Source: Gammaproteobacteria bacterium
GTDB taxonomy: Bacteria > Pseudomonadota > Gammaproteobacteria > Steroidobacterales > Steroidobacteraceae
Assembly: GCA_003132425.1 (NCBI GenBank)
Contig: PKXS01000043.1
Location: 83,188 to 131,094 of the forward strand
Direction: 5' to 3'
DNA: 47,907 bases
The first letter of the stretch is position 1. Every line of letters begins with the position of its first letter. Position numbers and translations under genes: made by a program. The notes under the pieces are model-generated. The model did not search any database and had not been told where the DNA came from. It worked only from the letters and a program-made list of their open reading frames with translations. This document shows positions 1-8,439 of this stretch, in pieces.

Positions 1-92
1 CCAGAGAGCGACATCCCGCCGCTTCCGCTGCCGCAGGCTGCGAGAAGCAGCGCGGCAAGAAAAAGCGGAAACAAGCGACTCATTGAGCGCAT
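1..92 (-). CDS. N-terminus of a lipoprotein, cut by the window edge
   Basis: Only the first 30 or so codons are in the window. The minus strand reads a classic lipoprotein signal: Met-Arg-Ser-Met-Ser-Arg, a hydrophobic run (LFPLFLAALLLAAC) and a lipobox LAAC followed by Gly-Ser-Gly. The cysteine would be lipidated and the protein anchored in a membrane facing the periplasm. The start may be position 92 or, in the same frame, position 83. The body of the protein lies outside the window, so its function cannot be told. It is separated by about 118 bp from the aminotransferase gene upstream and may have its own promoter. Confidence 0.6.
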   Translation of the reverse strand, partial: MRSMSRLFPLFLAALLLAACGSGSGGMSLS

Positions 93-210
93 GCGCGCCG
101 ATGATTTCCCGCATCGGAGCTGGAGCGGGTAGTGGACATGAGATACACGATAGCACCTTTCCGATGCAAGCCGACGCCACGCGGCGTTGCAACAATTTGC
201 AATTGCTCGG

Positions 211-1377
211 CTAGGCGCGCCTGTGCGTGGCGGCGTATGCGCACAAGCGGTCGGCCGCTGCTTTGAGGGTTTCATCGCGCTTTGCGATGCAGAGCCTCAA
301 TAGGGTCATCTGTGGAGATGCCGCATAGAAGGGCGATAGCGGAATGGTTGCGACCTTTGCTTCACGAATCAGCCGGTCGGCAAAAACCAGGTCGGTGCTT
401 TGGCTCAAGGCTCCGTAATCGACCAGCTGAAAATACGTGCCTGCCGCCGGAACGGGCTCGAATCCCGAGCCGTGCAACAGGCCTGCCAGCAAATCGCGCT
501 TCGCCTGGAAAAAATCCGCCAACTGAGCCCACACGCCAGGGTGAGCAGCAAGATAGCGGGCGATCGCGTATTGGAGCGGTGCGACGATGCTGAAGGTATT
601 GAATTGATGCAGCTTGCGCAATTCGCGCGTCAGTTCCGGCGGTGCGACGCAATAGCCCGTCCGCCATCCGGTCGCATGCAAAGTCTTGCCGAAGGAAAAT
701 ACCGCGAAACTGCGTTCGCGCAATTCCGCATGAGCGAGTACCGAGGCGTGGCGCCTGCCGTCGTACAGCACGTGTTCATAGACTTCATCGGCAAGCACGG
801 TGATCGGCCGATCGCGTACCAAGGCGGCGAGCGCGTCCAAATCGTTGCGGTCTGCGACCGAACAACTAGGGTTTTGCGGGCTGTTGATGATGATCAACCG
901 AGTGCGATCGCTCAAAGCCTGCCTAACCCGATCCCAATCAAACTGAAATGACGGGGGCGTTAGAGGAATGCGCAGGCAGCGTCCGCCGGCCAGGCGTACC
1001 GCCGGCTCGTAGGAATCGTAGGCCGGATCGAAAATGATTGCCTCGTCGCCCGGGCCCACCACGGCCTGGATCGAATCGTAGAGAGCTTCGGTGGCGCCGC
1101 ACGTCACGGTAATTTCAGTGAGCGGGTCGAAGCCGGCGCCGTAGCTTAGATGCAATTTTCTCGCGATCTGCTCGCGCAGCTCGACAACGCCTTCCATGGG
1201 CGCATATTGATTGTGTCCCTCCGCGATGACTTCAACCAGCGAACTCGCCAATCGCGGATCGATGGGGTAATCGGGAAACCCCTGACCGATATTGAGGGCG
1301 CCTTCCTCAAGCGCGCGGCGCGACATCACGGTGAATATGGTCGTACCGACATCCGGCAACTTACTCTTGAATCGCAT
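211..1377 (-). CDS. PLP-dependent aminotransferase, methionine aminotransferase-like
   Basis: A 388-residue class I/II aminotransferase. Visible family marks are the N-terminal GQGFPDYPID stretch, NQYAPMEG, the cofactor-binding NSPQNPSC region, ADEVYEH with the PLP-contacting Asp and Tyr, and the PLP lysine in SFGKTLHATGWRTGY. Length and the GFPDY/FGKT motifs fit the YbdL/kynurenine aminotransferase-like group, which transaminates methionine and aromatic amino acids with 2-oxo acids. The chosen ATG at 1377 overlaps the end of the moeB-like gene by 17 bp; an open frame continues upstream but is only the antisense of that gene. It is the last gene of the molybdenum-cofactor operon, a link not obviously explained by its chemistry. 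The substrate is inferred. Confidence 0.88.
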   Translation of the reverse strand: MRFKSKLPDVGTTIFTVMSRRALEEGALNIGQGFPDYPIDPRLASSLVEVIAEGHNQYAPMEGVVELREQIARKLHLSYGAGFDPLTEITVTCGATEALYDSIQAVVGPGDEAIIFDPAYDSYEPAVRLAGGRCLRIPLTPPSFQFDWDRVRQALSDRTRLIIINSPQNPSCSVADRNDLDALAALVRDRPITVLADEVYEHVLYDGRRHASVLAHAELRERSFAVFSFGKTLHATGWRTGYCVAPPELTRELRKLHQFNTFSIVAPLQYAIARYLAAHPGVWAQLADFFQAKRDLLAGLLHGSGFEPVPAAGTYFQLVDYGALSQSTDLVFADRLIREAKVATIPLSPFYAASPQMTLLRLCIAKRDETLKAAADRLCAYAATHRRA

Positions 1378-2425
1378 TGGCCTCGCGATCCAAGGCTTGC
1401 AATCCGCCGGCGAGCGAACGAACCGCGAGGCCGCGTTTGCGCAGCTCCCGCGCGGTCGCCAAGCTGCGTTTGCCGGAAGCACAGACCAGAACATATTGAG
1501 CGGTGGAGCAGAGCACGCTCGGATTCGCCAGCAGGCTGGACATGGGTATGTGCCGCGCGGATGTCGGTCGCGTTTTGAACTCGTCCAAATTGCGGACATC
1601 AATGACTTCGAGACCGCGCGCTGCTGCCGCGGCCAGCGATCCCAATTCGATCTCCACACCCGACTCCTCACGCGGCAGCTCGCGAATGCGCGCGCAATCA
1701 GGCGCCGCGCACTCGGCATGGCGCCGTACTTGCAGCTTTATGCTGGAAAAGTTCATGAAATCGAGCAACAGGAGTTCACCGTCCAGTTGACCCGGCATGC
1801 CCAACAATATCTTGAGCGTCAGCAGCGCCTGCAGCGAACCGAAGATACCCGGCACCGGGCCGAGCACGCCGGCCTCGGCGCAATTGCCGACGACGCCATC
1901 GGCGGTCGCCTCCGGCCACAGACAGCGCAGGCAGGCATGGCCGGCCTGCGGCTTGTAGACTTGCAGCTGCCCTTCATACTGATACACGCTGGCAAATACG
2001 GCGGGCTTGCGGGCCAGAACCGCCGCGTCGGTGATGAGAAATTTCGTGCGGAAATTGTCGCTGCAATCGACGACGACATCGCAGCCGCTGATTAGCTCGA
2101 GCGCATTGTCGGCGGTCAATCGCACGGCATGGGCCTGGACATGCACGCCGGGATTGATCTTCAATACGGCGTCCCGCGCCAATTCCGCTTTGGATTTGCC
2201 GACATCGGTCAATGCAAAGATCGGTTGGCGATGCAAATTGCTGGCATCGAGCGTATCTGCATCGACGAGGCCCAAGTAGCCCACGCCTGCACCCGCCAGG
2301 TATTGCAGCACCGGGCTGCCGAGGCCGCCCGCACCAACGACGAGCACGCGACTGCGTCCGAGCGCCGCCTGGCCGGCTGCGCCGATTTCCTTGAGCAGCA
2401 ATTGTCTCGAGTAATCCGGCTGCAT
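1361..2425 (-). CDS. moeB: MoeB/ThiF-type adenylyltransferase fused to a rhodanese domain
   Basis: About 354 residues. The N-terminal E1-like half has the nucleotide-binding GAGGLG loop (residues 31-36), NLHRQ, and the first zinc cysteine pair in CLRCLW. The second pair appears as C-x4-C rather than the usual C-x2-C. The C-terminal 100 residues form a rhodanese domain with active cysteine about 315 in CASGKRS. By family knowledge (MOCS3-like), it adenylates the MoaD C-terminal glycine and the rhodanese Cys can pass persulfide sulfur to make MoaD thiocarboxylate. The start at 2425 lies 4 nt after the moaE stop and aligns with other MoeB proteins; an in-frame ATG at 2461 inside moaE is an alternative. 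Neither has a strong ribosome site, suggesting coupled translation. Confidence 0.9.
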   Translation of the reverse strand: MQPDYSRQLLLKEIGAAGQAALGRSRVLVVGAGGLGSPVLQYLAGAGVGYLGLVDADTLDASNLHRQPIFALTDVGKSKAELARDAVLKINPGVHVQAHAVRLTADNALELISGCDVVVDCSDNFRTKFLITDAAVLARKPAVFASVYQYEGQLQVYKPQAGHACLRCLWPEATADGVVGNCAEAGVLGPVPGIFGSLQALLTLKILLGMPGQLDGELLLLDFMNFSSIKLQVRRHAECAAPDCARIRELPREESGVEIELGSLAAAAARGLEVIDVRNLDEFKTRPTSARHIPMSSLLANPSVLCSTAQYVLVCASGKRSLATARELRKRGLAVRSLAGGLQALDREANAIQE

Positions 2426-2429
2426 CGCG

Positions 2430-2915
2430 CTACTCAGGAGCGGACAGAGCGGGCTCGTCATGGCGTACGTGATCATGGGAGTGATTGGGCGCCGCCGCAC
2501 AGCGCTCGCAGTTCACCCAACCGGAGTCCCCATTCCGGTAGTGTTCCTTCTTCCAAATCGGTACGCGGTGCTTCACTTCGTCGATAATGAAGCGACAGGC
2601 GTCGAATGCCTCGCCCCGATGCGCCGAGCTGACTCCGACCCATACGGCCATTTCCCCCAAGTTCAACCCGCCGACTCGATGGATGCACAGGGCGTGTTTG
2701 ACGGGAAATCGCTTCAATGCCTCGGTTACGATCCGATCGCCCTCCGTTACCGCAAGTTCTTGAAAGGCTTCATATTCCAAATGAGTGACCCGCTGGCCCT
2801 CATTGTGATCGCGCACCCAGCCTTCGAAGCTCGCGTAGCCGCCCGCGCCAAGATCGAGTAATTCGCGCCGCGCGGAGCCGGTATCGATCGCCGCCTGGGT
2901 GAACCGGAAGCGCAT
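2430..2915 (-). CDS. moaE: Molybdopterin synthase catalytic subunit MoaE
   Basis: A 161-residue protein with the MoaE hallmarks: FEGWVRDHNEG, LEYEAF, the HRVGGLNLGEMAVWVGVSSAHR block, and the lysine-rich DEVKHRVPIWKKE segment whose lysines bind precursor Z. With thiocarboxylated MoaD it inserts two sulfurs into cyclic pyranopterin monophosphate to make molybdopterin in the cytoplasm. The ATG at 2915 overlaps the stop of the mobA-moaD gene by one base (TAATG), so translation is probably coupled. An open frame further upstream is not needed. The C-terminal tail after KKE (with NCERCAAAPNHSHDHVRH) is a little longer than in E. coli MoaE and is rich in His and Cys. Confidence 0.95.
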   Translation of the reverse strand: MRFRFTQAAIDTGSARRELLDLGAGGYASFEGWVRDHNEGQRVTHLEYEAFQELAVTEGDRIVTEALKRFPVKHALCIHRVGGLNLGEMAVWVGVSSAHRGEAFDACRFIIDEVKHRVPIWKKEHYRNGDSGWVNCERCAAAPNHSHDHVRHDEPALSAPE

Positions 2916-3760
2916 TAGCCGCCCGCAACCGGAGGAATGAATACCACCGCATCGCCCGCCGCGAGCTTGCGCGACCAATCCGAGAACTCGCTGTTGACCG
3001 CTACTTTCAATTGTTCGCGCGCCAATGTGAAGCCGTAACGGGCATGCAACTCGGTATACAGGTCCGCCGGGGTGGCCGCCGTGGTTTCCACTATTTCCTC
3101 GGAGCGGCCCGCTTGCTCGCGCATCAGCGCGTAGTATCGGATGTTCAGCTGCATGGGATCGGTGTGATACGCGTTCTCGAGCGCAACCAGCGCATCCGCG
3201 TATTCCTCGGGTGTATTGACGTTGTCGAGCGCACGCTTGTCAAGCGGATCGAGCAATATCGCGGCATGGCGGATTAAAAACTTGCGTGGACAATGGCCGC
3301 CGCCGGCCTGGTAGGCCGCGAGCGCCGGGCCTGCCGCCGGTTCCCACACCCCGCACAACGGTTCGGGCAGGCCGTCGTGCGCGCTGCGGTACGCGGTCGC
3401 AAGTGCGGCGGGATTTCGCTCGGCCAGCAGATGCTCGAGCACCGCGTCCGACAGAAACGGCAAATCGCAGGCGAGCACCAACCAGGCGGCGTGCGGAAAC
3501 GCCGCCAAAGCCGACCGTATCCCGACGATGGGCCCGTCGCCGTCAACGGAGTCGACGATCAAGGGTTTGTGCGCGCGCGCCGAATCATGCGTTTGATTCG
3601 CGCGCACCGACACGAACACCTTCGCTACCTGCCTGCCGGCCATATCGAAGGCACGATCCAGCTGGCTCTGGCCCCGGTACTGCAGAGCCGCTTTGTCGCT
3701 GTGCATGCGCGAACTCAATCCTCCTGCGAGGATCAGGCCGTACACGGGCGCCGTGCTCAT
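2915..3760 (-). CDS. MobA-MoaD fusion: molybdenum cofactor guanylyltransferase plus sulfur carrier
   Basis: A single 281-residue reading frame carries two cofactor proteins. Residues 1 to about 195 are a MobA-like nucleotidyltransferase: LAGGLSSRM with the following DKA, GPIVGIRSAL, and CDLPFLS with the metal-binding Asp. The MobA glycine after RM is replaced (RMHSDKA). The last 80 or so residues are a ubiquitin-like MoaD ending in the essential Gly-Gly (FIPPVAGG), exposed at the true C-terminus so it can be adenylated by MoeB and thiolated. The ATG at 3760 overlaps the moaC stop (ATGA), which fixes the start. An internal ATG at 3154 matches where free MoaD would begin but lacks a clear ribosome site. 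Confidence 0.9.
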   Translation of the reverse strand: MSTAPVYGLILAGGLSSRMHSDKAALQYRGQSQLDRAFDMAGRQVAKVFVSVRANQTHDSARAHKPLIVDSVDGDGPIVGIRSALAAFPHAAWLVLACDLPFLSDAVLEHLLAERNPAALATAYRSAHDGLPEPLCGVWEPAAGPALAAYQAGGGHCPRKFLIRHAAILLDPLDKRALDNVNTPEEYADALVALENAYHTDPMQLNIRYYALMREQAGRSEEIVETTAATPADLYTELHARYGFTLAREQLKVAVNSEFSDWSRKLAAGDAVVFIPPVAGG

Positions 3761-4233
3761 GGCGTCGCCTTGGCGTATGTGCTTTTGCCGCCGTCCTTTG
3801 CCAGCAGGCGAGTGTCGCCGATGACGATGTCGTGAGACAGCGCTTTGCACATATCGTAAACGGTTAGCGCGGCAATACTGGCGCCGGTGAGCGCTTCCAT
3901 CTCGACGCCCGTCTTGTGATGCACGGTCACCGTGCAGCGAATCACAGCGGAGTCGTCCACGAGCTCGATCGCGATGTCGCAGCTCTCAAGCCCCAGCAGG
4001 TGGCAAAACGGGATCAACTCGTGCGTGCGTTTGGCGCCCATGACTCCCGCCACGATCGCGGTATCGAATATCGGACCTTTTGGCGAGCGAAATCCACTGT
4101 CGCGCAGCGCCGCAGCGACGCCGGGTGGAAACAGCACTCGCGTTTCGGCCACCGCGGTACGCTTGCTCGCCGTTTTGTCGCTGACATCGACCATGGTCGG
4201 GCGGCGATTCGAATCCAAATGAGAAAATGGCAT
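3757..4233 (-). CDS. moaC: Cyclic pyranopterin monophosphate synthase MoaC
   Basis: A 158-residue protein, the normal MoaC length. It has MVDVSDK near the N-terminus, AGVMGAKRTHELIPFCHLL, and TGVEMEALTGASIAALTVYDMCKAL, followed by LLAKDGGKS with the catalytic lysine region. MoaC converts the MoaA product (3',8-cyclo-GTP) to cyclic pyranopterin monophosphate, the second half of the first step of molybdopterin synthesis. The gene starts 6 nt after the moaA stop and its own stop overlaps the next start by 4 bp. All motifs expected for activity are present. Confidence 0.96.
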   Translation of the reverse strand: MPFSHLDSNRRPTMVDVSDKTASKRTAVAETRVLFPPGVAAALRDSGFRSPKGPIFDTAIVAGVMGAKRTHELIPFCHLLGLESCDIAIELVDDSAVIRCTVTVHHKTGVEMEALTGASIAALTVYDMCKALSHDIVIGDTRLLAKDGGKSTYAKATP

Positions 4234-4239
4234 CGCCGT

Positions 4240-5289
4240 TCAGCCGCCGATGTAATACATTTCAATTTTCTTAGGCAACGGTTCGCCGCGGCGCAATTCA
4301 TCGCGAAGCTCGCTGTACCGATCCGTGCGCGCGCCCCAAGTGCCGCGAATCAATTGCAGTAAGTCGGCGTCGCCGGCGCCGGCGCGAAGCGGTGCGCGCA
4401 AATCCAATCCTTGGGTCGCAAACAAGCAGGTATAGAACTTGCCCTCCGAGGACAGACGCGCGCGGCTGCATGCGCCGCAGAATGGCTGCGATACCGATGA
4501 TATAAAGCCGACTTCGCCGGCTCCATCGTCAAAGCGCCAACGCTGAGCGACTTCACCGCGATAGTTCTGCGAGACGGGGTGCATGGGCCACTTTGCGGCG
4601 ATGCGTGCGGCGAGTTCGCGGGACGGCACCACCAATTCCGGCCGCCACGCGTTTCGATTGCCGACGTCCATGAATTCGATGAAGCGCACTATCACCGGGG
4701 AACCACGGAAATGATCGACCAGCTCGAGCGCGGTATGGTCGTTGACGCCGCGCTCAATGACCGCATTAATCTTGATCGGCGCGAGGCCGGCAGCGATGGC
4801 TGCCTCGATTCCGCTTAAGACCTGATCGACAGCCGCGAAACCACCGCTCATTCGGGTGAATATCTCCTTGTCCAAAGTATCCAAACTCACGGTGACGCGC
4901 TTCAACCCATTGGCATGCAAATCAACCGCGTGCTGCCCGAGCAGTACGCCGTTCGTGGTCAGCGCGATGTCGTCAATGCCCGAAATGGCGGATAGATCGC
5001 CCACGAGATCGGCCAAGTTGGCGCGCAACAAGGGCTCGCCGCCGGTGAGACGCACCTTGCGCACGCCGAGCCCCGCGAACAGCCGCGAGAGCCGCACGAT
5101 CTCGTCGAATGACAACCGCTCCTGCGATTTCAAGAAGCGATAGTGCTCGTGGAATTGCTCCTTCGGCATGCAATAAGGGCAGCGGAAGTTGCAGCGATCC
5201 ATGACCGAGATACGCAAATCGTGCAGCGGCCGACCGAGTCGATCAAGCGGATTGGCGGGGCCGCGGATGTCGTGAACGGTAGAACTCAT
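4240..5289 (-). CDS. moaA: GTP 3',8-cyclase MoaA (radical SAM)
   Basis: A 349-residue radical SAM enzyme. The N-terminal cluster motif is C33-x3-C37-x2-C40 (CNFRCPYC). The second 4Fe-4S site is C-x2-C-x13-C in CGACSRARLSSEGKFYTC. LTGGEPLLR is the SAM-binding GGEP loop. The protein ends in the Gly-Gly tail (YYIGG) needed for function in this family. It cyclises GTP to 3',8-cyclo-GTP, handing product to MoaC encoded next. The start lies 11 nt after the moeA stop, consistent with one transcript. Confidence 0.97.
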   Translation of the reverse strand: MSSTVHDIRGPANPLDRLGRPLHDLRISVMDRCNFRCPYCMPKEQFHEHYRFLKSQERLSFDEIVRLSRLFAGLGVRKVRLTGGEPLLRANLADLVGDLSAISGIDDIALTTNGVLLGQHAVDLHANGLKRVTVSLDTLDKEIFTRMSGGFAAVDQVLSGIEAAIAAGLAPIKINAVIERGVNDHTALELVDHFRGSPVIVRFIEFMDVGNRNAWRPELVVPSRELAARIAAKWPMHPVSQNYRGEVAQRWRFDDGAGEVGFISSVSQPFCGACSRARLSSEGKFYTCLFATQGLDLRAPLRAGAGDADLLQLIRGTWGARTDRYSELRDELRRGEPLPKKIEMYYIGG

Positions 5290-5300
5290 AGCCCATCAGG

Positions 5301-6515
5301 TTACCAGCGGTAGACGCTGGTGACGAAGCCTTTTGGGTACGTATTGGGCCCCGGCGGGAGTTCGACGAAACCATCGGTTCCCGCCAGGCTCAGGAAGTCT
5401 CCTGATCCGTTGGGCGGCCGCGGAGCGGCCCAGGGACGGCCCCAATCGCCGTGTTCGATGGCAACAGGCAAGAAATACGTCAGCGCATGCTGGAATGTGA
5501 CCGGGGCCGCCAGCGCGAGACGCTCCGGTTGTCCGCGCTTGGTGCCCATGGCTTCGGCGATGGCGGGAATGACATAACGGATTAGGCACACCAGTGTGGA
5601 GACCGGATTGCCCGGGAGCCCAAATACCGCTTGGCCCTGCGGGCCGATGCCAAACCACATGGGCCTACCAGGCCTTTGAGCGATGTTGTGAAATACTTGT
5701 TGCACGCCAAGCTGCATCAGCACTTTGGGGACCAGATCAAATCTGCCCATAGACACCCCGCCGCTCAGCACCACGACCTCGTGGGTTGTGAGATGCAGCG
5801 CCAGCCGCTCGCGTAGCAGATTCTCGTCATCCGGCACATGGTCGTCGCCGATACGGCCAAATCCTCGCTTACGCAGCGTGGCCGCGACCGCGTAGGCATT
5901 GGAACGGCGCACTTGGAAGTCGGCAATGGGGTCACCCGGTTCGATGAGCTCATCGCCGGTCGAGACGACTATCACCGCCGGTTGACTGCTGACACGCACT
6001 CGCGCCATGCCCGCGGAGGCCGCGACGGCGATTTCCGGTGCGCGCAGCAGCGTTCCGGTCTCCAGCAATAGCGCGCCTTGTCGGCTGTCGCTGCCGCGGC
6101 GATGCACGTTGTGGTACGGGGCGGTCACCACCGCGGTCCTCAACGATGCGAAGCCGCCGGCAACGTCGAGCTGTTCGACGGGGATCACGCAATCGCTCCC
6201 CGAAGGCAGAATCGCGCCAGTCATCACTTCGATCGCGTTGTCGCCGTGAGTCAGCTTGAGCGCCGGCGAGCCTGCACCTTGAGTTGCCTGAATGCGAAAG
6301 CGCTTCAGACCGCGACGCAGAGCCTCGCTGTCCACCGCGATTCCGTCCATGGTGACGCGATCGAACGGTGGTTGATCACGCTCCGCGTAAATATTTTCGC
6401 GCAGTGTCCCACCGACGCACTGCGTCAGCGGCAGTGATTCGATCGGCAAACACGTTAGCCGAGAGTTGATTGCCTCTTCGGCCAGACGCGGCGTGAGGAG
6501 CGTTCCAGCCTGCAT
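5301..6515 (-). CDS. moeA: Molybdopterin molybdenumtransferase MoeA
   Basis: A 404-residue protein with the MoeA layout: the N-terminal linker domain with RDQPPFDRVTMDGIAV, the MPT-binding core with VSTGDELIEPG and LSGGVSMGRFDLV, and the GLPGNPVSTLVC signature, then a C-terminal beta domain. It inserts molybdate into adenylylated molybdopterin to finish the basic cofactor. The ATG at 6515 begins the operon. Upstream lies a strong 9-bp hairpin (6528-6550) and then the gene for a small secreted protein. The promoter is not obvious in the 43-bp gap, so transcription may start further upstream. Confidence 0.96.
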   Translation of the reverse strand: MQAGTLLTPRLAEEAINSRLTCLPIESLPLTQCVGGTLRENIYAERDQPPFDRVTMDGIAVDSEALRRGLKRFRIQATQGAGSPALKLTHGDNAIEVMTGAILPSGSDCVIPVEQLDVAGGFASLRTAVVTAPYHNVHRRGSDSRQGALLLETGTLLRAPEIAVAASAGMARVRVSSQPAVIVVSTGDELIEPGDPIADFQVRRSNAYAVAATLRKRGFGRIGDDHVPDDENLLRERLALHLTTHEVVVLSGGVSMGRFDLVPKVLMQLGVQQVFHNIAQRPGRPMWFGIGPQGQAVFGLPGNPVSTLVCLIRYVIPAIAEAMGTKRGQPERLALAAPVTFQHALTYFLPVAIEHGDWGRPWAAPRPPNGSGDFLSLAGTDGFVELPPGPNTYPKGFVTSVYRW

Positions 6516-6527
6516 GCATTGAAGGAC

Positions 6528-6550
6528 GCGGCGGATCGCACATCCGCCGC
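6528..6550 (-). terminator. Strong hairpin between the secreted-protein gene and moeA
   Basis: A perfect 9-bp stem, GCGGCGGAT at 6528-6536 pairing with ATCCGCCGC at 6542-6550, with a 5-nt loop. It lies 8 nt after the stop of the upstream gene and 12 nt before the moeA start. No clear run of T follows on the minus strand, so it may be a weak terminator, an mRNA 3' stabiliser, or a structure in the moeA leader. Confidence 0.5.
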
Positions 6551-6558
6551 GCTCAAAT

Positions 6559-6939
6559 TTACTGCTTCTGTTGCTTAGCTTTAAAAATCTTCAACTGCTC
6601 ATTGAAGCGCCCAACAACCGCTTGCAGCTCGTCGACGGCGGCGTTGTTCTTCTGGTCCATGATCCTTAGCTGTTCGTCCGACTTTTTCTTCTCGTCAGGC
6701 GTCAGCTTGGCAGGATCCTTGGGCGCAGCAGCATCCCTCTCGAGCTTCAGACAATCCAAGTAGGCGTTCATTTCACCGTTGTAGCGATCGAAGTCATGCT
6801 TAGCGGCGATCATTTGGTCGCGCGTCGCAGTATTGCCGTCAGGAGGCGCATCCGGGGAGCGCGGATAGGAGCAAGTCGCGTGCGCCTGGGCAGCCGTTCC
6901 CAGTGCTAAAACCAATATGAGCGGTATCCAAGCCTTCAT
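6559..6939 (-). CDS. Small secreted protein of unknown function
   Basis: A 126-residue protein with a clean Sec signal (MKAWIPLILVLALGTAAQAHA) and a probable cleavage after AHA. The mature part is charged and helical: proline-rich PRSPDAPPDG, then a likely coiled coil through YLDCLKLERDAAAPKDPAKLTPDEKKKSDEQL to the Lys/Gln-rich end. Two cysteines in the mature region could form a disulfide. The start has a good ribosome site (GAGGA, about 6 nt before the ATG at 6939). I do not recognise a family. It is likely periplasmic. Confidence 0.75.
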   Translation of the reverse strand: MKAWIPLILVLALGTAAQAHATCSYPRSPDAPPDGNTATRDQMIAAKHDFDRYNGEMNAYLDCLKLERDAAAPKDPAKLTPDEKKKSDEQLRIMDQKNNAAVDELQAVVGRFNEQLKIFKAKQQKQ

Positions 6940-7931
6940 CGTGAGTCCTCTAGTTATCGGAATGAATTTGTTATTCGGGCCAAGGAGATCTTACGGCCAA
7001 GGGCTTAAGGCTGCCAGCGTTCCACAGGTTAGCCGTAAGTATATGATTTCATATCTGTAATTGGAGCTACTTCGGTGTGGCTAAGTTCCCGCATCGGACC
7101 GCCGATTGCCTCATTCGGGCTTTTTGAACTAAACCCAGGGCGTGTTCGCGGGCGCCGGCGCTTGCGAATCCTGAAGTCTGTACAGTTGCGCCATACGGGG
7201 AGTAAACGTTGGCTTGCAGGAGGATTCCGTGAGGTTGATCGCGCGCCACGCTAGCATGGTAACCGCCGGACTCGCGGCGGTTCGCGTGGATGCGGCTTTC
7301 TTCCTTCTAGCTCGTTTCCAACGCGATTCTGACATTTCCCGCCGACGCAACTCCCTGCTCCGGTAGTCATCGGGTCAGCAAATCGCCCTCAGGCCACGCC
7401 CCAAGATAAGGGGAGAAGGCACGCGAGGCACCCTCTCCCCACAAACATAACCGATGCCTCAAGCGGCCAGCACCTCCTCCGCGAGGTCCCAGAGCCGACT
7501 GTTGATCCGCAGGTCCTCGCGAATCGAAGTGATGCGGCGCGTCCGTGACCGTCGCCCGCTGGCGGCCAAACGCATCAGGCCGCCTCGCAGGATGTTCTCC
7601 TGGATTTATGTTGTGATGGCGGTTATGTGGAGAACACTGCAGCAGCACGGCCAGATCCGCTTTCACGCAGCCGTCACCTCCGCATAACTTGGGGCAGATT
7701 CCGGGGATGGGTGAGTAGTGCAGGTGGGTTCCCGTGCTCCTCCAGGCAGCGGTTCGCTAAGTGCCCCATCTCACCACTCGTGAGCGTCCGCTATCTGGCA
7801 CCCAATCAGATCGCACGCTTCGCCTGTGTCCGCAAAGCCTGCTTGAGAGCCCAAGGTTAGTTCCTGCAACAGTGGCGGTTGCCTCTGCTAGGATTAGGAG
7901 GATTGGAAGCGTCAGTCGAGCAAAATTGGCA
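6940..7931. other. Gene-poor region of about 1 kb
   Basis: No convincing gene. Short open frames on both strands lack ribosome sites and family-like sequence. Around 7457-7573 the minus strand reads a plausible 38-codon frame ending TSIREDLRINSRLWDLAEEVLAA, which may be the tail of a lost gene. A hairpin with a 7-bp GGGGAGA/TCTCCCC stem lies at 7410-7440 but has no T-tract. The region may hold decayed mobile DNA. Confidence 0.4.
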
Positions 7932-8297
7932 ATGGTGGGCACAACATTGATAAAGGCACTTCAAGGCGTTCCTATACTGGTTTTACTGCTGATAGCAACC
8001 ACGCTGGAAGCAAGCGGCGACGCCATCGTCCGAATGGCGATCTACAATCACGTCGGTTTTATTCGTATAGGGCTGTTTCTCATTGGCGCCACGCTGCTGT
8101 TGGGCTATGGATCGTTTCTCAACGTGGCGCCGCTCGACTTTGGGCGTGTGGTCGGGCTCTACATTGCGACGCTATTTGTGGTCTGGCAGGTCATTAACGC
8201 CATCGCCTTCCGATCGTTCCCGACGATGCCAATCTTGGTCGGTGGCGCCTTGGTGATCGCTGGAGGTGCAATTGTCAGTTTTTGGAAGCCCGCTTAG
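7932..8297 (+). CDS. Small four-helix membrane protein, unknown function
   Basis: A 121-residue protein made almost wholly of four hydrophobic helices: about residues 8-26 (GVPILVLLLIATTLEASGDA), 40-60 (IGLFLIGATLLLGYGSFLNV), 67-87 (VVGLYIATLFVVWQVINAIAF) and 95-115 (ILVGGALVIAGGAIVSFW). Conserved-looking features inside membranes are the EASGDAIVR segment and GYGSFLN. The size recalls small multidrug-resistance or EamA half-units, but I see no decisive motif. The ATG at 7932 lies just before the first helix; an upstream extension to 7761 is open but of low-complexity Arg-rich composition and is not favoured. It stands alone between two gaps. Confidence 0.7.
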   Translation: MVGTTLIKALQGVPILVLLLIATTLEASGDAIVRMAIYNHVGFIRIGLFLIGATLLLGYGSFLNVAPLDFGRVVGLYIATLFVVWQVINAIAFRSFPTMPILVGGALVIAGGAIVSFWKPA

Positions 8298-8439
8298 GAA
8301 AATTCAAAATACCCCACTACCGATCGGCGATCACGGACAAAAGAGCTGGCTTAATCGTGACACTTTTCTTCGTTCCTGATTTGACCCCACCAACCGCATC
8401 GGGCCGAGGTCTAGGCTCACCCGAGATGCGACGGCGGAC

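Noticed and set aside
1378-1719. N-terminal extension of the aminotransferase
   Set aside because: It is antisense reading of the moeB-rhodanese gene in another frame and has Arg/Trp-rich composition.
7410-7440. Hairpin GGGGAGA/TCTCCCC as a terminator
   Set aside because: There is no T-tract and no gene ending nearby.
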